DNA of 34,750 nt, from positions 1-34,750 of the forward strand of contig JAGVKQ010000028.1 of the NCBI GenBank assembly GCA_020050435.1, read 5' to 3'. Below are positions 17,516 through 26,189 of this stretch, piece by piece. The notes beneath the pieces are model-generated. The model did no database searches. It saw nothing but the letters and a program-made list of their open reading frames with translations, and had not been told where the DNA came from. This DNA is from Candidatus Caenarcanales bacterium. GTDB taxonomy: Bacteria; Cyanobacteriota; Vampirovibrionia; 2-02-FULL-35-15. A program made the position numbers and the translations under genes. Position 1 is the first letter of the stretch; the number at the start of each line of letters is the position of its first letter.

Positions 17516-18102
17516 GCACATTAGAATGGATTAAAGGTTTTTGGTATCAAGAAAAACATGCTGATGTATATGACTCTCACGATTTTGATGAATTGTGGAA
17601 AACTGAGGAACAAGATGGAACTCCTATGAGTCGTCTCTTAAGTAGAACGTTTAAAAAGGAAGCTTTAGATAAAAATTATTGTGAATTAAATACAACAGAG
17701 GAGAATATAAACGTGATAGAACACCCAACAATAACATCTCAAAGTGAAGTCGTCGTTATTGAGCCAAGATCATTTGATGAGGCTCTTGACATTGTTGAAG
17801 AACTTCGTTGCAGAAAATCAATTGTACTTAACTTACAGTATCTTGATGCTGAGCAGTCACAAAGAGTTGTTGACTTCTTGTCTGGAGCTACACATGCTCT
17901 TGATGGACATCAACAAAGAGTAGGACAAGGCGTATTTATCTTTGCACCAAGTAATTTCACTCTTAATTCAGAATCAAATGAAGCCAGAGCACTAAAAGAT
18001 GCTTTCTGGGGACGTAGTCGTGAAAGAGAACAAAGTCAAAATCGAGAAGTTCAAAACCAGTATCAGTATAGTGAGCCTATAAAGAAAAGCTCAATATTCT
18101 AA
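17512..18102 (+). CDS. sepF: Cell division protein SepF
   Basis: SepF binds the C-terminus of FtsZ and membranes and helps anchor or bundle the division ring; found in Gram-positives and Cyanobacteria (Cdv2 there). 196 residues: N-terminal acidic and aromatic amphipathic piece (MSTLEWIKGFWYQEK), variable linker to about 75, then the SepF core (about 78-162) with EVVVIEPRSFDEALDIVEEL, IVLNLQYLD, VVDFLSGATHALDG and VFIFAPSN. A polar tail of about 30 residues (Gln/Arg/Ser) follows. Coupled to yggS by the ATGA overlap; a clean terminator follows at 18126. Confidence 0.93.
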   Translation: MSTLEWIKGFWYQEKHADVYDSHDFDELWKTEEQDGTPMSRLLSRTFKKEALDKNYCELNTTEENINVIEHPTITSQSEVVVIEPRSFDEALDIVEELRCRKSIVLNLQYLDAEQSQRVVDFLSGATHALDGHQQRVGQGVFIFAPSNFTLNSESNEARALKDAFWGRSREREQSQNREVQNQYQYSEPIKKSSIF

Positions 18103-18125
18103 ATAATGTGGAATGCCAATCTTAG

Positions 18126-18157
18126 AATGCAGGGTGTAAAAGCTCTGCATTTTTTTT
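18126..18157 (+). terminator. Rho-independent terminator after sepF
   Basis: AATGCAG (18126-18132) pairs with CTGCATT (18145-18151) around a 12-base loop and runs into a stretch of T (18150-18157). It lies 24 bases past the sepF stop and ends the yggS-sepF unit, just before repeat copy 2. Confidence 0.8.
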
Positions 18158-18159
18158 AG

Positions 18160-18280
18160 ACGTCATTGCTAGGAGGATTCTATCCGACGAAGCAATCTCA
18201 CCATAGTAATGCATTAATAGATTGCCACGCATACTGCTTGCCATGGCAAGCAGCTACTTTCGTTCAGCTCGCAATGACGT
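18160..18280. repeat. GTCATTGC-type palindromic element, copy 2
   Basis: 121 bp with 10-bp perfect ends (ACGTCATTGC / GCAATGACGT). Inside are GCAATCTCA near 18192 and AGATTGCCACG near 18220, matching the inner pair of the other copies. Left-arm hairpin GGAT-TCT-ATCC (18175-18185); the right arm has a 20-bp perfect palindrome at 18234-18253 centred on CCATGG. Located between sepF and metG, both on the plus strand, so unlike the other two copies it is not between convergent genes. Confidence 0.85.
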
Positions 18281-18303
18281 GAAACGTTTTTTATTGCTAA
18301 AAT
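18274..18303 (+). promoter_or_regulatory. metG: Candidate metG promoter overlapping the repeat end
   Basis: ATGACG (18274-18279, part of the repeat's right end) sits 18 bases before an extended -10, TGCTAAAAT (18295-18303). Initiation would fall close to the metG ATG at 18310, implying a leaderless transcript; no Shine-Dalgarno precedes metG. Confidence 0.4.
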
Positions 18304-18309
18304 AAAAAT

Positions 18310-19863
18310 ATGTCGAAAGAAACGTTTTATATTACCTCTCCACTTTATTATGTAAATGATGTGCCGCATATTGGAAGTGCTTATACTACGATTGCTTGTG
18401 ATGCCGTAGCAAGGTATAAAAGGTTAAGAGGTTTTGATGTTTGCTTTCTTACTGGTACAGATGAACATGGTCAAAAAATCTTTAAAGCAGCAAATGATAA
18501 AGGGATGACACCTCAGGCTCACTGTGATTTTATAGCATCTAAATTTCAAGAACTCTGGAAGTTGCTAGATATAAAGTATGATAAATTTTCAAGAACTACA
18601 TCTAAAAATCATGAAGTAATTGTTCAGGAATTTTTTAACCGTGTATATAAAAATGGAGATATTTATGAGGCTAATTATGAAGGCTTGTACTGTGAACCAT
18701 GTGAAGACTTTAAAGCAGCAAAAGACTTATTAGAAGGGAATATCTGCCCTGTACATAAAACAAAAGTTCAGGAATACAAAGAAAAAAATTATTTTTTTGC
18801 TCTTTCAAAATTTCAGGATAGGCTTTCTGACTATTTTGATAAAAACCCAGATTTTATTCAACCAAGCTATAGAAAAAATGAAGTTTTAGGCTGGGTCAAA
18901 GAAGGACTTAAAGATTTTCCTATTTCTAGACAGTCTGTTAAATGGGGAATTCCTCTTCCAGTAGATACTTCTCAGACTATTTATGTTTGGTTTGATGCAT
19001 TGATTGGATATTTATCTCCTCTTTTAAATGATGGAGATTTAGTGAATCTTGAAAATGCTATGAAAAAATATTGGCCTTCATCAGTGCATGTAATAGGGAA
19101 AGATATTTTAAGATTTCATGCTGTTTATTGGCCTTGTATGCTTATGTCAGCTGGTTACCCTCTACCTGAAAAAGTTTTTGGACATGGTTTCTTGACTAAA
19201 GATGGTGAGAAGATGGGGAAATCCACAGGAAATATAATTGATCCATATGAGCTAATAAATGAGTTTGGTACTGATGCAGTTAGATTTTATTTTTTAAAAG
19301 AAGTTGCATTTGGGAAAGATGGCGATTTCTCCAGAGAAACTTTTATAAATAGAATTAATTCTGATTTAGCTAATAATCTTGGGAATCTTTTAAATAGGTC
19401 TTTAAACTTGGTGAATAAAAACTTTAATGGAGAGATTGAAAATACAAACTCAGATTTACTTTCTTTAAAAATTAAAGTAGAAGAAACCATTAAATCTTAT
19501 GAAAAGCATATTGAAAATCTTGACTTAAAAGATGCTTTAGATGTTGTTTGGCAGCTTGTAGATGCTACGAATAAAGCTTTTAATGACAATGCCCCTTGGA
19601 AAATGATTAAAGAAGGCAAGGTTAATGAAGCAAAAGCATGTCTTTACGAAACGCTTGAAATACTTAGAAACATCAGTATTTTAGTTAATCCCTTTATTCC
19701 TAGCACAAGTGTTAAAATGTATGAACAACTTGGTTTTGACTCATTTTCTTTAACTTCTGAGTGGGACTGTCTTGGCATTGGTAAAAAATCACAATTTTTT
19801 AAGGTTCTAGAGGGAAAACCTATCTTTCCTAGGGTTGAAGATAAGATGCAGAAGGCTGTATAA
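18310..19863 (+). CDS. metG: Methionyl-tRNA synthetase
   Basis: A class I aminoacyl-tRNA synthetase that charges tRNA(Met). 517 residues: catalytic Rossmann fold with the HIGH-type motif HIGS (20-23), a zinc knuckle with C128, C131, C146 and H149 (third-to-fourth ligand pair is C..H rather than C..C), WFDALIGY, and the KMSKS loop as KMGKS (301-305). An anticodon-binding helical domain fills the rest. It ends without the C-terminal dimerising tRNA-binding (OB-fold) domain of the longer forms. It stands as its own unit behind repeat copy 2. Confidence 0.97.
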   Translation: MSKETFYITSPLYYVNDVPHIGSAYTTIACDAVARYKRLRGFDVCFLTGTDEHGQKIFKAANDKGMTPQAHCDFIASKFQELWKLLDIKYDKFSRTTSKNHEVIVQEFFNRVYKNGDIYEANYEGLYCEPCEDFKAAKDLLEGNICPVHKTKVQEYKEKNYFFALSKFQDRLSDYFDKNPDFIQPSYRKNEVLGWVKEGLKDFPISRQSVKWGIPLPVDTSQTIYVWFDALIGYLSPLLNDGDLVNLENAMKKYWPSSVHVIGKDILRFHAVYWPCMLMSAGYPLPEKVFGHGFLTKDGEKMGKSTGNIIDPYELINEFGTDAVRFYFLKEVAFGKDGDFSRETFINRINSDLANNLGNLLNRSLNLVNKNFNGEIENTNSDLLSLKIKVEETIKSYEKHIENLDLKDALDVVWQLVDATNKAFNDNAPWKMIKEGKVNEAKACLYETLEILRNISILVNPFIPSTSVKMYEQLGFDSFSLTSEWDCLGIGKKSQFFKVLEGKPIFPRVEDKMQKAV

Positions 19864-19956
19864 TTATCTGGAATATATTTCATAACAAAGTAATAACAAA
19901 ATCATATAAATAAAATATTCTATTAACTGAGCCTTATATTTCAGGAATAAAAATAA

Positions 19957-20637
19957 ATGGATAATATACTAAATACAGTTGGTGATGCTACTAGAGGCAG
20001 AGTTGCAATTTTCATTGATGGAAATAATCTTTTCCATGCCGCAAGAACTATTGGTATTGAAATTGACTATGCAAAGTTATTAAAACTTCTTTGTAATAAG
20101 GGTTCTTTGCTTAGAGCTTTTTTCTACACAGGTGTAGATGAGAATGCATCTAAGCAACAAGGATTTCTTCTATGGATGAGAAGAAATGGTTATAGAGTAG
20201 TTCAAAAAGAATTAAAAGTTTTTCCAGATGGGACTAAAAAAGCAAATCTAGATGTAGAAATTGCAGTAGATATGTTGAGTTTATCTGCAAAATATGAAAC
20301 AGCTATTTTAGTTAGTGGAGATGAAGACTTTGCATATGCTGTAAATGCTGTTGCTTATAAAGGTGTGAGAATAGAAGTAGCAGGTTTTAGAAATAATACT
20401 TCTCCAAAACTTATAGATGTTTGTGATAGGTTTATTGATTTAGATAGCTTAATACCATTTATTATTAAAGAGCCAGATAGTGAAGAACAAAAAGCAGCTA
20501 TTGATGCTGCCAAAGCAAGTGGACTATTGTTATTGGAAGATGATTTAATGCTTGCTTCAAGAGAAAGAACATCACCATTCTTAAACAAAAAAGCACATGA
20601 GAAAGTCATTACAGAAGTAAAAGTACCCAGACCGTAA
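19957..20637 (+). CDS. NYN-domain (LabA/DUF88-like) putative ribonuclease
   Basis: 226 residues. The NYN domain (about 15-150) is a PIN-like fold; expected acidic metal-binding residues are visible: D21 in FIDGNN, D99 and D105 in LDVEIAVDM, D122 and D124 in SGDEDF. LabA in cyanobacteria is linked to circadian output; related NYN proteins cut RNA. The C-terminal 60 residues are helical and polar. AGGA lies about 10 bases before the ATG. Between metG and mgtE, same strand; no functional link is evident. Confidence 0.85.
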   Translation: MDNILNTVGDATRGRVAIFIDGNNLFHAARTIGIEIDYAKLLKLLCNKGSLLRAFFYTGVDENASKQQGFLLWMRRNGYRVVQKELKVFPDGTKKANLDVEIAVDMLSLSAKYETAILVSGDEDFAYAVNAVAYKGVRIEVAGFRNNTSPKLIDVCDRFIDLDSLIPFIIKEPDSEEQKAAIDAAKASGLLLLEDDLMLASRERTSPFLNKKAHEKVITEVKVPRP

Positions 20638-20700
20638 ACCAGGTAAAATAACAATAGATGAATCGTATGAGTACTTTTGAACGTCTCTTTAAACTAAGCC

Positions 20701-22074
20701 ATGGCTATAGAACAAAAAACTACTGTAAGCGAAAAACTTTCTCAGCTTCTTGAAAATAAAGATGCTAATGAAATAAAACTTTTTTTAAATGATGAATATC
20801 CACAAGACATTTCAGAAGCTATAGAAAATCTTAAAGAAGAAGATAGAATAACTTGTTTTAAATTGCTTGAATTGGACCAGGCTTCAAAAGTTTTATCAGA
20901 ACTCAATTCTGATACTCAGATGGATCTTTTAAAATCTCTTGGTCCTGATTATGTGGCACCCATCATATCTTTAATGGGTGATGATGATGCTACTGACTTG
21001 ATACTTAAATTACCTGAAAATGAAAAAATGTCCTTTTTGAGAGTTCTTCCTGATCCTATTCAACAAGCCCAAGTTAAAGAACTTATTCATTATCCATCTG
21101 AGTCTGCTGGTGGAATTATGTCTACTGACTTTCTTCACTTAAGGTCAGACATGACTATAAATATTGCTTTTAATCATGTAAGAAGACAGGCTCCTGAGTA
21201 TAAAGGACAGGTCTATTACCTATATGTAGTTGATAACACAAATAAATTGGTAGGAGTTATTACTCTGAGAAATCTAATTTGTGCCCCATCTAATGATGTT
21301 GTTGAAAATCACATGAGTGATGAAGTTATCTCTTGTAATGTAAATGACGATCAGGAAAATGTAGCAAAAACTATTTCTAAATATGATCTTATTGCTCTTC
21401 CTATTATTGATGATGATAATACATTGAAAGGGATTGTAACTATCGATGATGTTGTAGATATTTTAAAAACTGAAACTACAGAAGATATTTATCAAGGATC
21501 TGGTATTAGTGATGCTGTTCCTTCTGATGAATTGATCAATGGAAAAGTTGGATTTGCTGTTCGTGCTCGCTTACCTTGGCTTTTACTAACTCTTTGTGGT
21601 CAAACAATTGCAGCTTGTATAATTGCATCATATGATAAAACAATTGCTAGTATTCCTATTGCAGTTTCATTTATGCCTCTTTTATCTGGACTATCTGGAA
21701 ATGTAGGTGGACAAACAGCTACGATTATAGTTAGAGGTCTTGTTACTGGTGACATAGAATTGAAAGATGCTTCTAAACATCTTTTTCATGAAGTAAGAAT
21801 TGGATTTTTATTAGGAATAGTGTGTTCAATTATTACAGGATTTGTTGCATGGTTTCAACATGGAAATCAATTATTAGGTTTAGTAGTAGCTTTTGCACTT
21901 ACATGTTCTATGACTCTTGGCGTACTCTTAGGTACTGTTTTCCCTATTCTTCTTCAATACTTTAAAAAAGACCCAGCTACAGCCAGCTCGCCACTTATTA
22001 CTACAATGCTTGATATGACTACTTTTGCAATTTATTTAAGTATTATTTCTAATTTGATCAAGTCTTTGAGGTGA
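20701..22074 (+). CDS. mgtE: Magnesium transporter MgtE
   Basis: A Mg2+-gated Mg2+ channel in the inner membrane, 457 residues. Order: N-domain of MgtE helical repeats (about 5-130), two CBS domains (about 135-260, including VVDNTNKLVGVITLRNL and ALPIIDDDNTLKGIVTIDDV), the plug linker, and five membrane helices (about 285-455). Family motifs PLLSGLSGNVGGQTA and DPATASSPLITTMLDMT are intact; the latter carries the pore aspartate. No Shine-Dalgarno before the ATG at 20701. No M-box is recognisable in the 63-base gap upstream. Repeat copy 3 follows immediately. Confidence 0.95.
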   Translation: MAIEQKTTVSEKLSQLLENKDANEIKLFLNDEYPQDISEAIENLKEEDRITCFKLLELDQASKVLSELNSDTQMDLLKSLGPDYVAPIISLMGDDDATDLILKLPENEKMSFLRVLPDPIQQAQVKELIHYPSESAGGIMSTDFLHLRSDMTINIAFNHVRRQAPEYKGQVYYLYVVDNTNKLVGVITLRNLICAPSNDVVENHMSDEVISCNVNDDQENVAKTISKYDLIALPIIDDDNTLKGIVTIDDVVDILKTETTEDIYQGSGISDAVPSDELINGKVGFAVRARLPWLLLTLCGQTIAACIIASYDKTIASIPIAVSFMPLLSGLSGNVGGQTATIIVRGLVTGDIELKDASKHLFHEVRIGFLLGIVCSIITGFVAWFQHGNQLLGLVVAFALTCSMTLGVLLGTVFPILLQYFKKDPATASSPLITTMLDMTTFAIYLSIISNLIKSLR

Positions 22075-22077
22075 CCC

Positions 22078-22119
22078 TGTCATTGCGAGGAGCTCTGAAA
22101 GAGCGACGTGGCAATCTCA
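22078..22119. repeat. GTCATTGC-type palindromic element, copy 3 (left arm only)
   Basis: TGTCATTGCGAGGAGC, then the hairpin GCTCT-GAA-AGAGC (22092-22104), then GCGACGTGGCAATCTCA. Compared with copy 1 the flanks are nearly identical while the stem is changed on both sides, and the GAA loop is kept. The right arm is missing or decayed. It lies between the convergent mgtE and kinase genes, starting 3 bases after the mgtE stop. Confidence 0.8.
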
Positions 22120-22162
22120 CATATAGTTAGTGGTTAACAGAGATTACTTGATTCCTATATTG

Positions 22163-23782
22163 TTAAGAGTCAGTCAATTTGAAATAAAGTTTAAATTCAG
22201 TACCTTTTCCAACTTCACTTTCAACTCTATAAGAACCACTGAATCTGGAAATGTTCTCCTGTAAATAAGGCATTCCCCATCCTAAAGTTCCAAATGTACT
22301 TTCACCTTCTCTGCACTCTTTCCTGTTCATTTTTTCAAGTCTTTCTGGTTCTATTCCACAGCCATTGTCCTTTACTATTACTTCAGCTACTTCATCATTA
22401 GTACTTAATCCATATTTAGCTAAATCTGTTTGAACATCTAGATGTGTATCTGAAACCTTTATTCTTTTAGTGGAAACAGATACTTTACCGTCAGGGTTTT
22501 CTCCTATGGCTTTTCGAGAATTAGTAATTAGCTCATCGGTTATATGTCTTAAAATATCAAAATTTCCAGAAATAATTAATGAATCATCTTTTATTTCTAG
22601 ATCACTCTCATGGAAGCAATTATTAATTTTAAATGATCCAGAATTAATATCTTTTGAGCTGATTTGATAGCCATTATATAGTTCAAATAAATCCTCTAGC
22701 TTTTTATGCATTACTGTAAAATCTTCATTTTCTTGTGCTAAGTTATACAATCTTATGTTAATGAAATTAAAACAATTCCCGATTGCATGTAATGTAAATC
22801 TGGTTTTATCACTTTCTTTTTTAGATAAATCACTATAAGAAATTCCTGTAGTTTTAACTATAGCTTCAAAGACTCTCTCTTCTAGAACATCTTTTCTTTC
22901 AAAGTCTTTTTGTCCAATTTCAACTAACACTTTTCGTAACTCAAGATTTATTTGTTTAGTAATTTCTACAAGCTTGCTTAAATGTTTAGAGTTTATATCT
23001 ATTTCGACTAGAGAGGGTTTAAAATTTCTTATGTATGTTTCTAGTCTTTCTAGATCAGTATGTTCTCCAATTTTCATTGTAGCTATTAATTTAGCTGTTA
23101 AAATCTCATCAGTATCAAATCTTCCAAACTTTTTCATTTTCAATATGGGGATTCCGTTAGAGTTAGTTTCTAACCCTGTTACAATTTCTTGCATTGCTAT
23201 TGCAGTATGTAATTGTTCATTAAAAGAACCGAAAATATCATCTCCCCAGCTTCCTGAGTAAATAACTGTAGGTAAAAAAGAATCTGCTTCTGCTAATCTT
23301 CTTAGTAATTCATCTCCATTAAATCCACTTTTTACTCCGCTTGCATCGAACTGAACCATGGATAAATCGGTTATTAATGCATCATATGGTTGATCACTTA
23401 ATTTTGATCTTTGAATTTTTTCAAATGCTATTTGTGGATTAGTTTCTACTTCTACAGTGCAGCCATTTTCTACAGTAAAGACTTTCTCTAATCGTTCTTT
23501 AACAAAGTCAGCTGTATAGCTCATGTCATCTACTATTAATATTTTTCTATTTCTTGTATAGTTTTCTAAACTACTTAAATCTAATCTTGCTTTAGCTGCT
23601 AGTGTAACTTCTGATCCAGGAGGTTTTGTAGCCGTGGATGCTGGGCTAATTCTTTTAGCAATGGGTTTGGGTAAAGCAACTTTTGGTTGAGTTGCAGTTC
23701 TTGGTGAAACTTCTGTTAATGCTATTAAAATCATACTTTTATTAAGTATGGCTATTATAGGCATAGTAGTAGTTTTTTGCAT
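22163..23782 (-). CDS. Hybrid histidine kinase with N-terminal receiver
   Basis: 539 residues. The first 75 are low complexity (Ala/Thr/Pro/Lys) with one short hydrophobic patch, so probably cytoplasmic. A receiver follows (about 80-235; D85-D86, phosphate acceptor D139 in LITDLSM, K in the ILKMKKFG region). A helical stretch (240-410) contains a likely phospho-histidine, H332 in RFTLHAIGNCFNF. The ATPase domain (about 411-537) has the N box DELITNSRKA (416-425), G1 DNGCGI (472-477) and G2 near 501-527. The receiver-before-kinase order suggests it is controlled by phosphorylation from another kinase. No partner regulator is adjacent; the orphan response regulator at 395 is a possible but unproven partner. 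No Shine-Dalgarno before the ATG. Confidence 0.85.
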   Translation of the reverse strand: MQKTTTMPIIAILNKSMILIALTEVSPRTATQPKVALPKPIAKRISPASTATKPPGSEVTLAAKARLDLSSLENYTRNRKILIVDDMSYTADFVKERLEKVFTVENGCTVEVETNPQIAFEKIQRSKLSDQPYDALITDLSMVQFDASGVKSGFNGDELLRRLAEADSFLPTVIYSGSWGDDIFGSFNEQLHTAIAMQEIVTGLETNSNGIPILKMKKFGRFDTDEILTAKLIATMKIGEHTDLERLETYIRNFKPSLVEIDINSKHLSKLVEITKQINLELRKVLVEIGQKDFERKDVLEERVFEAIVKTTGISYSDLSKKESDKTRFTLHAIGNCFNFINIRLYNLAQENEDFTVMHKKLEDLFELYNGYQISSKDINSGSFKINNCFHESDLEIKDDSLIISGNFDILRHITDELITNSRKAIGENPDGKVSVSTKRIKVSDTHLDVQTDLAKYGLSTNDEVAEVIVKDNGCGIEPERLEKMNRKECREGESTFGTLGWGMPYLQENISRFSGSYRVESEVGKGTEFKLYFKLTDS

Positions 23783-23866
23783 TAAATATTTTTAATTTTG
23801 GCTAATAAAAACCAGTGTAAATATAAAAGAAGTCTAAAGAATTATCTTAAGTAAGACAGGTATCCT

Positions 23867-23896
23867 TTTTATGGGACATTAAGAAGCCCCATAAAA
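23867..23896 (+). promoter_or_regulatory. Hairpin in the rpsU upstream region
   Basis: TTTTATGGG (23867-23875) pairs perfectly with CCCATAAAA (23888-23896) around a 12-base loop. It lies 65 bases before rpsU and between divergent genes, so a terminator for either neighbour is not expected. It could be a leader structure of rpsU or part of its promoter region. Confidence 0.4.
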
Positions 23897-23960
23897 CATG
23901 ATAATATTTTCAATGTTAATCTAAAGCCCTAGAGGGTAAATTTTATATAGGAGGTCTAAG

Positions 23961-24134
23961 TTGTCAGAAGTTAAAATAGAAGACGGTGAAAGTCTAGAAT
24001 CCGCTCTTAAAAGATTTAAGAAAAAAGTTCAAAAAGCAGGAATCTTAACAGAGGTTCGCCGCAGAGAACATTACGAAAAACCAAGTGTTAAGAAAAAAAG
24101 AAAAAGTGCACAAGCCAAAAAGAAGAAAAGATAA
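23961..24134 (+). CDS. rpsU: 30S ribosomal protein bS21
   Basis: A 57-residue basic protein, starting at TTG 23961 with a full Shine-Dalgarno AGGAGG at 23950-23955, five bases upstream. The product begins [19 protein letters not shown] and shows the bS21 core: [28 protein letters not shown], then a Lys/Arg tail. bS21 sits near the anti-Shine-Dalgarno end of 16S rRNA on the small subunit and helps initiation. The TTG start and short length make it easy to miss. Its last 50 bases overlap the start of the next gene in another frame. Confidence 0.95.
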   Translation: MSEVKIEDGESLESALKRFKKKVQKAGILTEVRRREHYEKPSVKKKRKSAQAKKKKR

Positions 24135-25065
24135 ATACTTCTTAGTTTTTTTATTAGCTCTATCAATTTCAAATGCATTAGCACAGTCACCCTCACCAAA
24201 CGGAGAGGGTGATTTGTCTTCTATAGAGGATAAAATATTTCATCAACAGTATGCAAATGAAAAAAAGGAAGATAGAGTATCAAGAATAGAAGAGTTTTTA
24301 TTTGGCGTTAAATCAAATAAACCATATGATGAGAGATTAAATAAAATAGTTAAATCTTTGAAAGTTAATGAAATTCCCAGACCAGATGATTCGCCCGCCT
24401 TTGGCGAGGCTCGCTCACAGAGTGAGCGGCACCTTCTTTCTCCACCAACTCGACCCGAGGTTCGCCAAGGGCAACCTGTTGTTCCAGCTAAGTCTTCTGC
24501 TGGTGTTCTAGGTACCATTTCAGATATTGAGAAAAAAGTTTTAGGCAAAACATATAATGATCTTTCATTTCAATCTCGTGTTGAACAATTGGAAGAAAAA
24601 ATGTTGAGTGGAGATGAGTCTGCTAATGCTATAAATAAACCTCTTTTGGAAAGAGTTACTGTTTTAGTTAAAAGAGCAGGAGTAAATAATCAACCCATTG
24701 AAGACTATAAAACTATTAGACCAAATATAAATTCAAATTCAAGACCTTCTAACATGGCAACTCAAAGTTATAGGATAGATCCAAATACAGGACAAATAAT
24801 TAATGAACTGAGTGGAGAAGTCGTAAAGGACATATCAGGAAATCCAATACAGGTGAAAATTCCTACTCAGCTTCCATCTAATTTATTACCATTTCAAAAT
24901 GATAATTATCCTTTTTTACAGCAGCAACAAAATCGAAACCAAAATGCATTTCCTAATCAACTTCAAAATAATAATTCTTATGGCTTAGGTGGTGCTGGGC
25001 AAAGTCCGTTAGATTTACTCTATAATCAAAACAATTTAGATACTGGTGAAGATCCTAATTACTAG
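24085..25065 (+). CDS. Exported repeat protein with in-frame palindromic inserts
   Basis: 326 residues from GTG 24085 (GTG 24106 is an alternative); both starts lie inside rpsU, so translation is probably coupled. A basic N-terminus and hydrophobic core ([16 protein letters not shown]) make a signal peptide. Two copies of a ~30-residue unit follow: [20 protein letters not shown] with RIEEFLFG, and [20 protein letters not shown] with QLEEKMLSG. Between and before them lie GC-rich palindromes read in frame (24187-24212 and 24391-24474). The last third is Asn/Gln/Pro-rich, disordered. Function unknown. The TAG stop shares CTAG with the stop of the convergent gene. Confidence 0.75.
   Translation: MLRKKEKVHKPKRRKDKYFLVFLLALSISNALAQSPSPNGEGDLSSIEDKIFHQQYANEKKEDRVSRIEEFLFGVKSNKPYDERLNKIVKSLKVNEIPRPDDSPAFGEARSQSERHLLSPPTRPEVRQGQPVVPAKSSAGVLGTISDIEKKVLGKTYNDLSFQSRVEQLEEKMLSGDESANAINKPLLERVTVLVKRAGVNNQPIEDYKTIRPNINSNSRPSNMATQSYRIDPNTGQIINELSGEVVKDISGNPIQVKIPTQLPSNLLPFQNDNYPFLQQQQNRNQNAFPNQLQNNNSYGLGGAGQSPLDLLYNQNNLDTGEDPNY
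24187..24212. repeat. Small palindrome in coding sequence
   Basis: TCACCCTC (24187-24194) and GAGGGTGA (24205-24212), an 8-bp perfect stem with a 10-base loop, encoding SPSPNGEG right after the signal peptide. The sequence resembles CCCTCACC..GAGAGGG repeats that are widespread in other bacteria (from memory; not searched). Confidence 0.6.
24391..24474. repeat. GC-rich palindromic insert in coding sequence
   Basis: About 84 bases (28 codons), strongly GC-rich in an AT-rich gene. Inner stem CGCTCAC-AGA-GTGAGCG (24412-24428); outer ends carry GCCC..TTGGCGA (about 24393-24407) and its near complement TCGCCAAGGGC (24462-24472). It encodes [20 protein letters not shown] and then RPEVRQG, unlike the Lys/Asn/Ile-rich flanks, and falls in the linker between the two protein repeats. 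Confidence 0.7.
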
Positions 25066-26189
25066 GGTTGTTTACCTGAAATCCCTCTGAAGATTTTCTG
25101 TCTTTTCCAGTTAATTACAAGTGCATAAAAAAGAGCTAAGGCTATTATAAATGCTGAAAGTAAAGTAAACCTAATAAATGAGCCTTTGCTAATTAGAAGT
25201 GTAGCCACGATTCCAAATATAAATGAAACTGAATATAAAACATATGAAGTGATTTTTTGAGAAAATCCAAGCTGCAAAAGCTTATGATGAAGATGTTCTT
25301 TATCCGGCTGCATTATAGGTCTTCCACTCATAAGCCTTCTGATAATGGCAAGAAAAGTGTCTACTATAGGCAATGCAAAAACTAAAACTATCAGAGGTGT
25401 AATAACTGCAAAAGCTACTTTTTTTGTAGCGCAGCCTATGGTTAAACAGGCAAGTATAAATCCAATTAAATAAGCTCCTGAATCGCCTAAGAAAATACGA
25501 GCGGGATTAAAATTCCATCTTAAAAACCCAAGCATAGCACCTGCTATAGTCGCTGCAAGTAATGCTCCTGCTGGTTGAGCTATTCTATAGTCAAGAGAAA
25601 CAGCCCAAATAGCAAGAGCACCTACTATACATACTCCTGTTGCAAGCCCATCCATCCCATCGATTAAATTTATGGCATTTGTAATTCCAGCTATCCAAAA
25701 TATAGTTATAAAGTAACTTGTTACAGGATCAAACTGAATAGCACTACCTCCAACAGAAAGTTTGAATAATCCAAAATCAGCATGATATAAAGGGTTTGAA
25801 ATGGACATAATCTTTACACCTAAATACCATGCAATGGTTGCAGCTAAAAATTGAATCATTAATTTTACCTTCGGAGAAAGCGGTTCTATATCATCTAAAA
25901 GACCAATGAAAAAAATTATCGTACCACCTGCAAAAATCCCAAGAAGAGTAAAAGAACTATGAGACGTTAAACTATAACTCCAATATGTTGGTAAAAATAA
26001 AAGTGAAGTTAAAAATAAGCTTACATAAATTCCTACTCCGCCTAATCTAGGTATAGGAGTAGTATGTAATTTCCTTTGATCTGGTTTGTCTAAAAATCCT
26101 AATTTAAGTGCTCTTGTTTGTATGGCAGGAGTAAGAATATAAGTAATTGCTAAAGCAAAGAAAAAAGCAATAAAATTACTTAAGCGCAT
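25062..26189 (-). CDS. WecA/TagO-type undecaprenyl-phosphate sugar-1-phosphate transferase
   Basis: An inner-membrane enzyme that moves a sugar-1-phosphate (usually GlcNAc-1-P) from a UDP-sugar to undecaprenyl phosphate, starting a surface polysaccharide. 375 residues from the ATG at 26189, which matches the family N-terminus and overlaps glyA by 14 bases; an ATG at 26213 would overlap more. About 10-11 membrane helices. Motifs: [30 protein letters not shown] (DD pair), [23 protein letters not shown] and the C-terminal [12 protein letters not shown]. The sugar specificity cannot be read. Last gene of the Rieske-glyA unit. Confidence 0.92.
   Translation of the reverse strand: MRLSNFIAFFFALAITYILTPAIQTRALKLGFLDKPDQRKLHTTPIPRLGGVGIYVSLFLTSLLFLPTYWSYSLTSHSSFTLLGIFAGGTIIFFIGLLDDIEPLSPKVKLMIQFLAATIAWYLGVKIMSISNPLYHADFGLFKLSVGGSAIQFDPVTSYFITIFWIAGITNAINLIDGMDGLATGVCIVGALAIWAVSLDYRIAQPAGALLAATIAGAMLGFLRWNFNPARIFLGDSGAYLIGFILACLTIGCATKKVAFAVITPLIVLVFALPIVDTFLAIIRRLMSGRPIMQPDKEHLHHKLLQLGFSQKITSYVLYSVSFIFGIVATLLISKGSFIRFTLLSAFIIALALFYALVINWKRQKIFRGISGKQP

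Noticed and set aside
20638-20700. Mg2+ riboswitch before mgtE
   Set aside because: The gap is only 63 bases and no M-box structure can be drawn.
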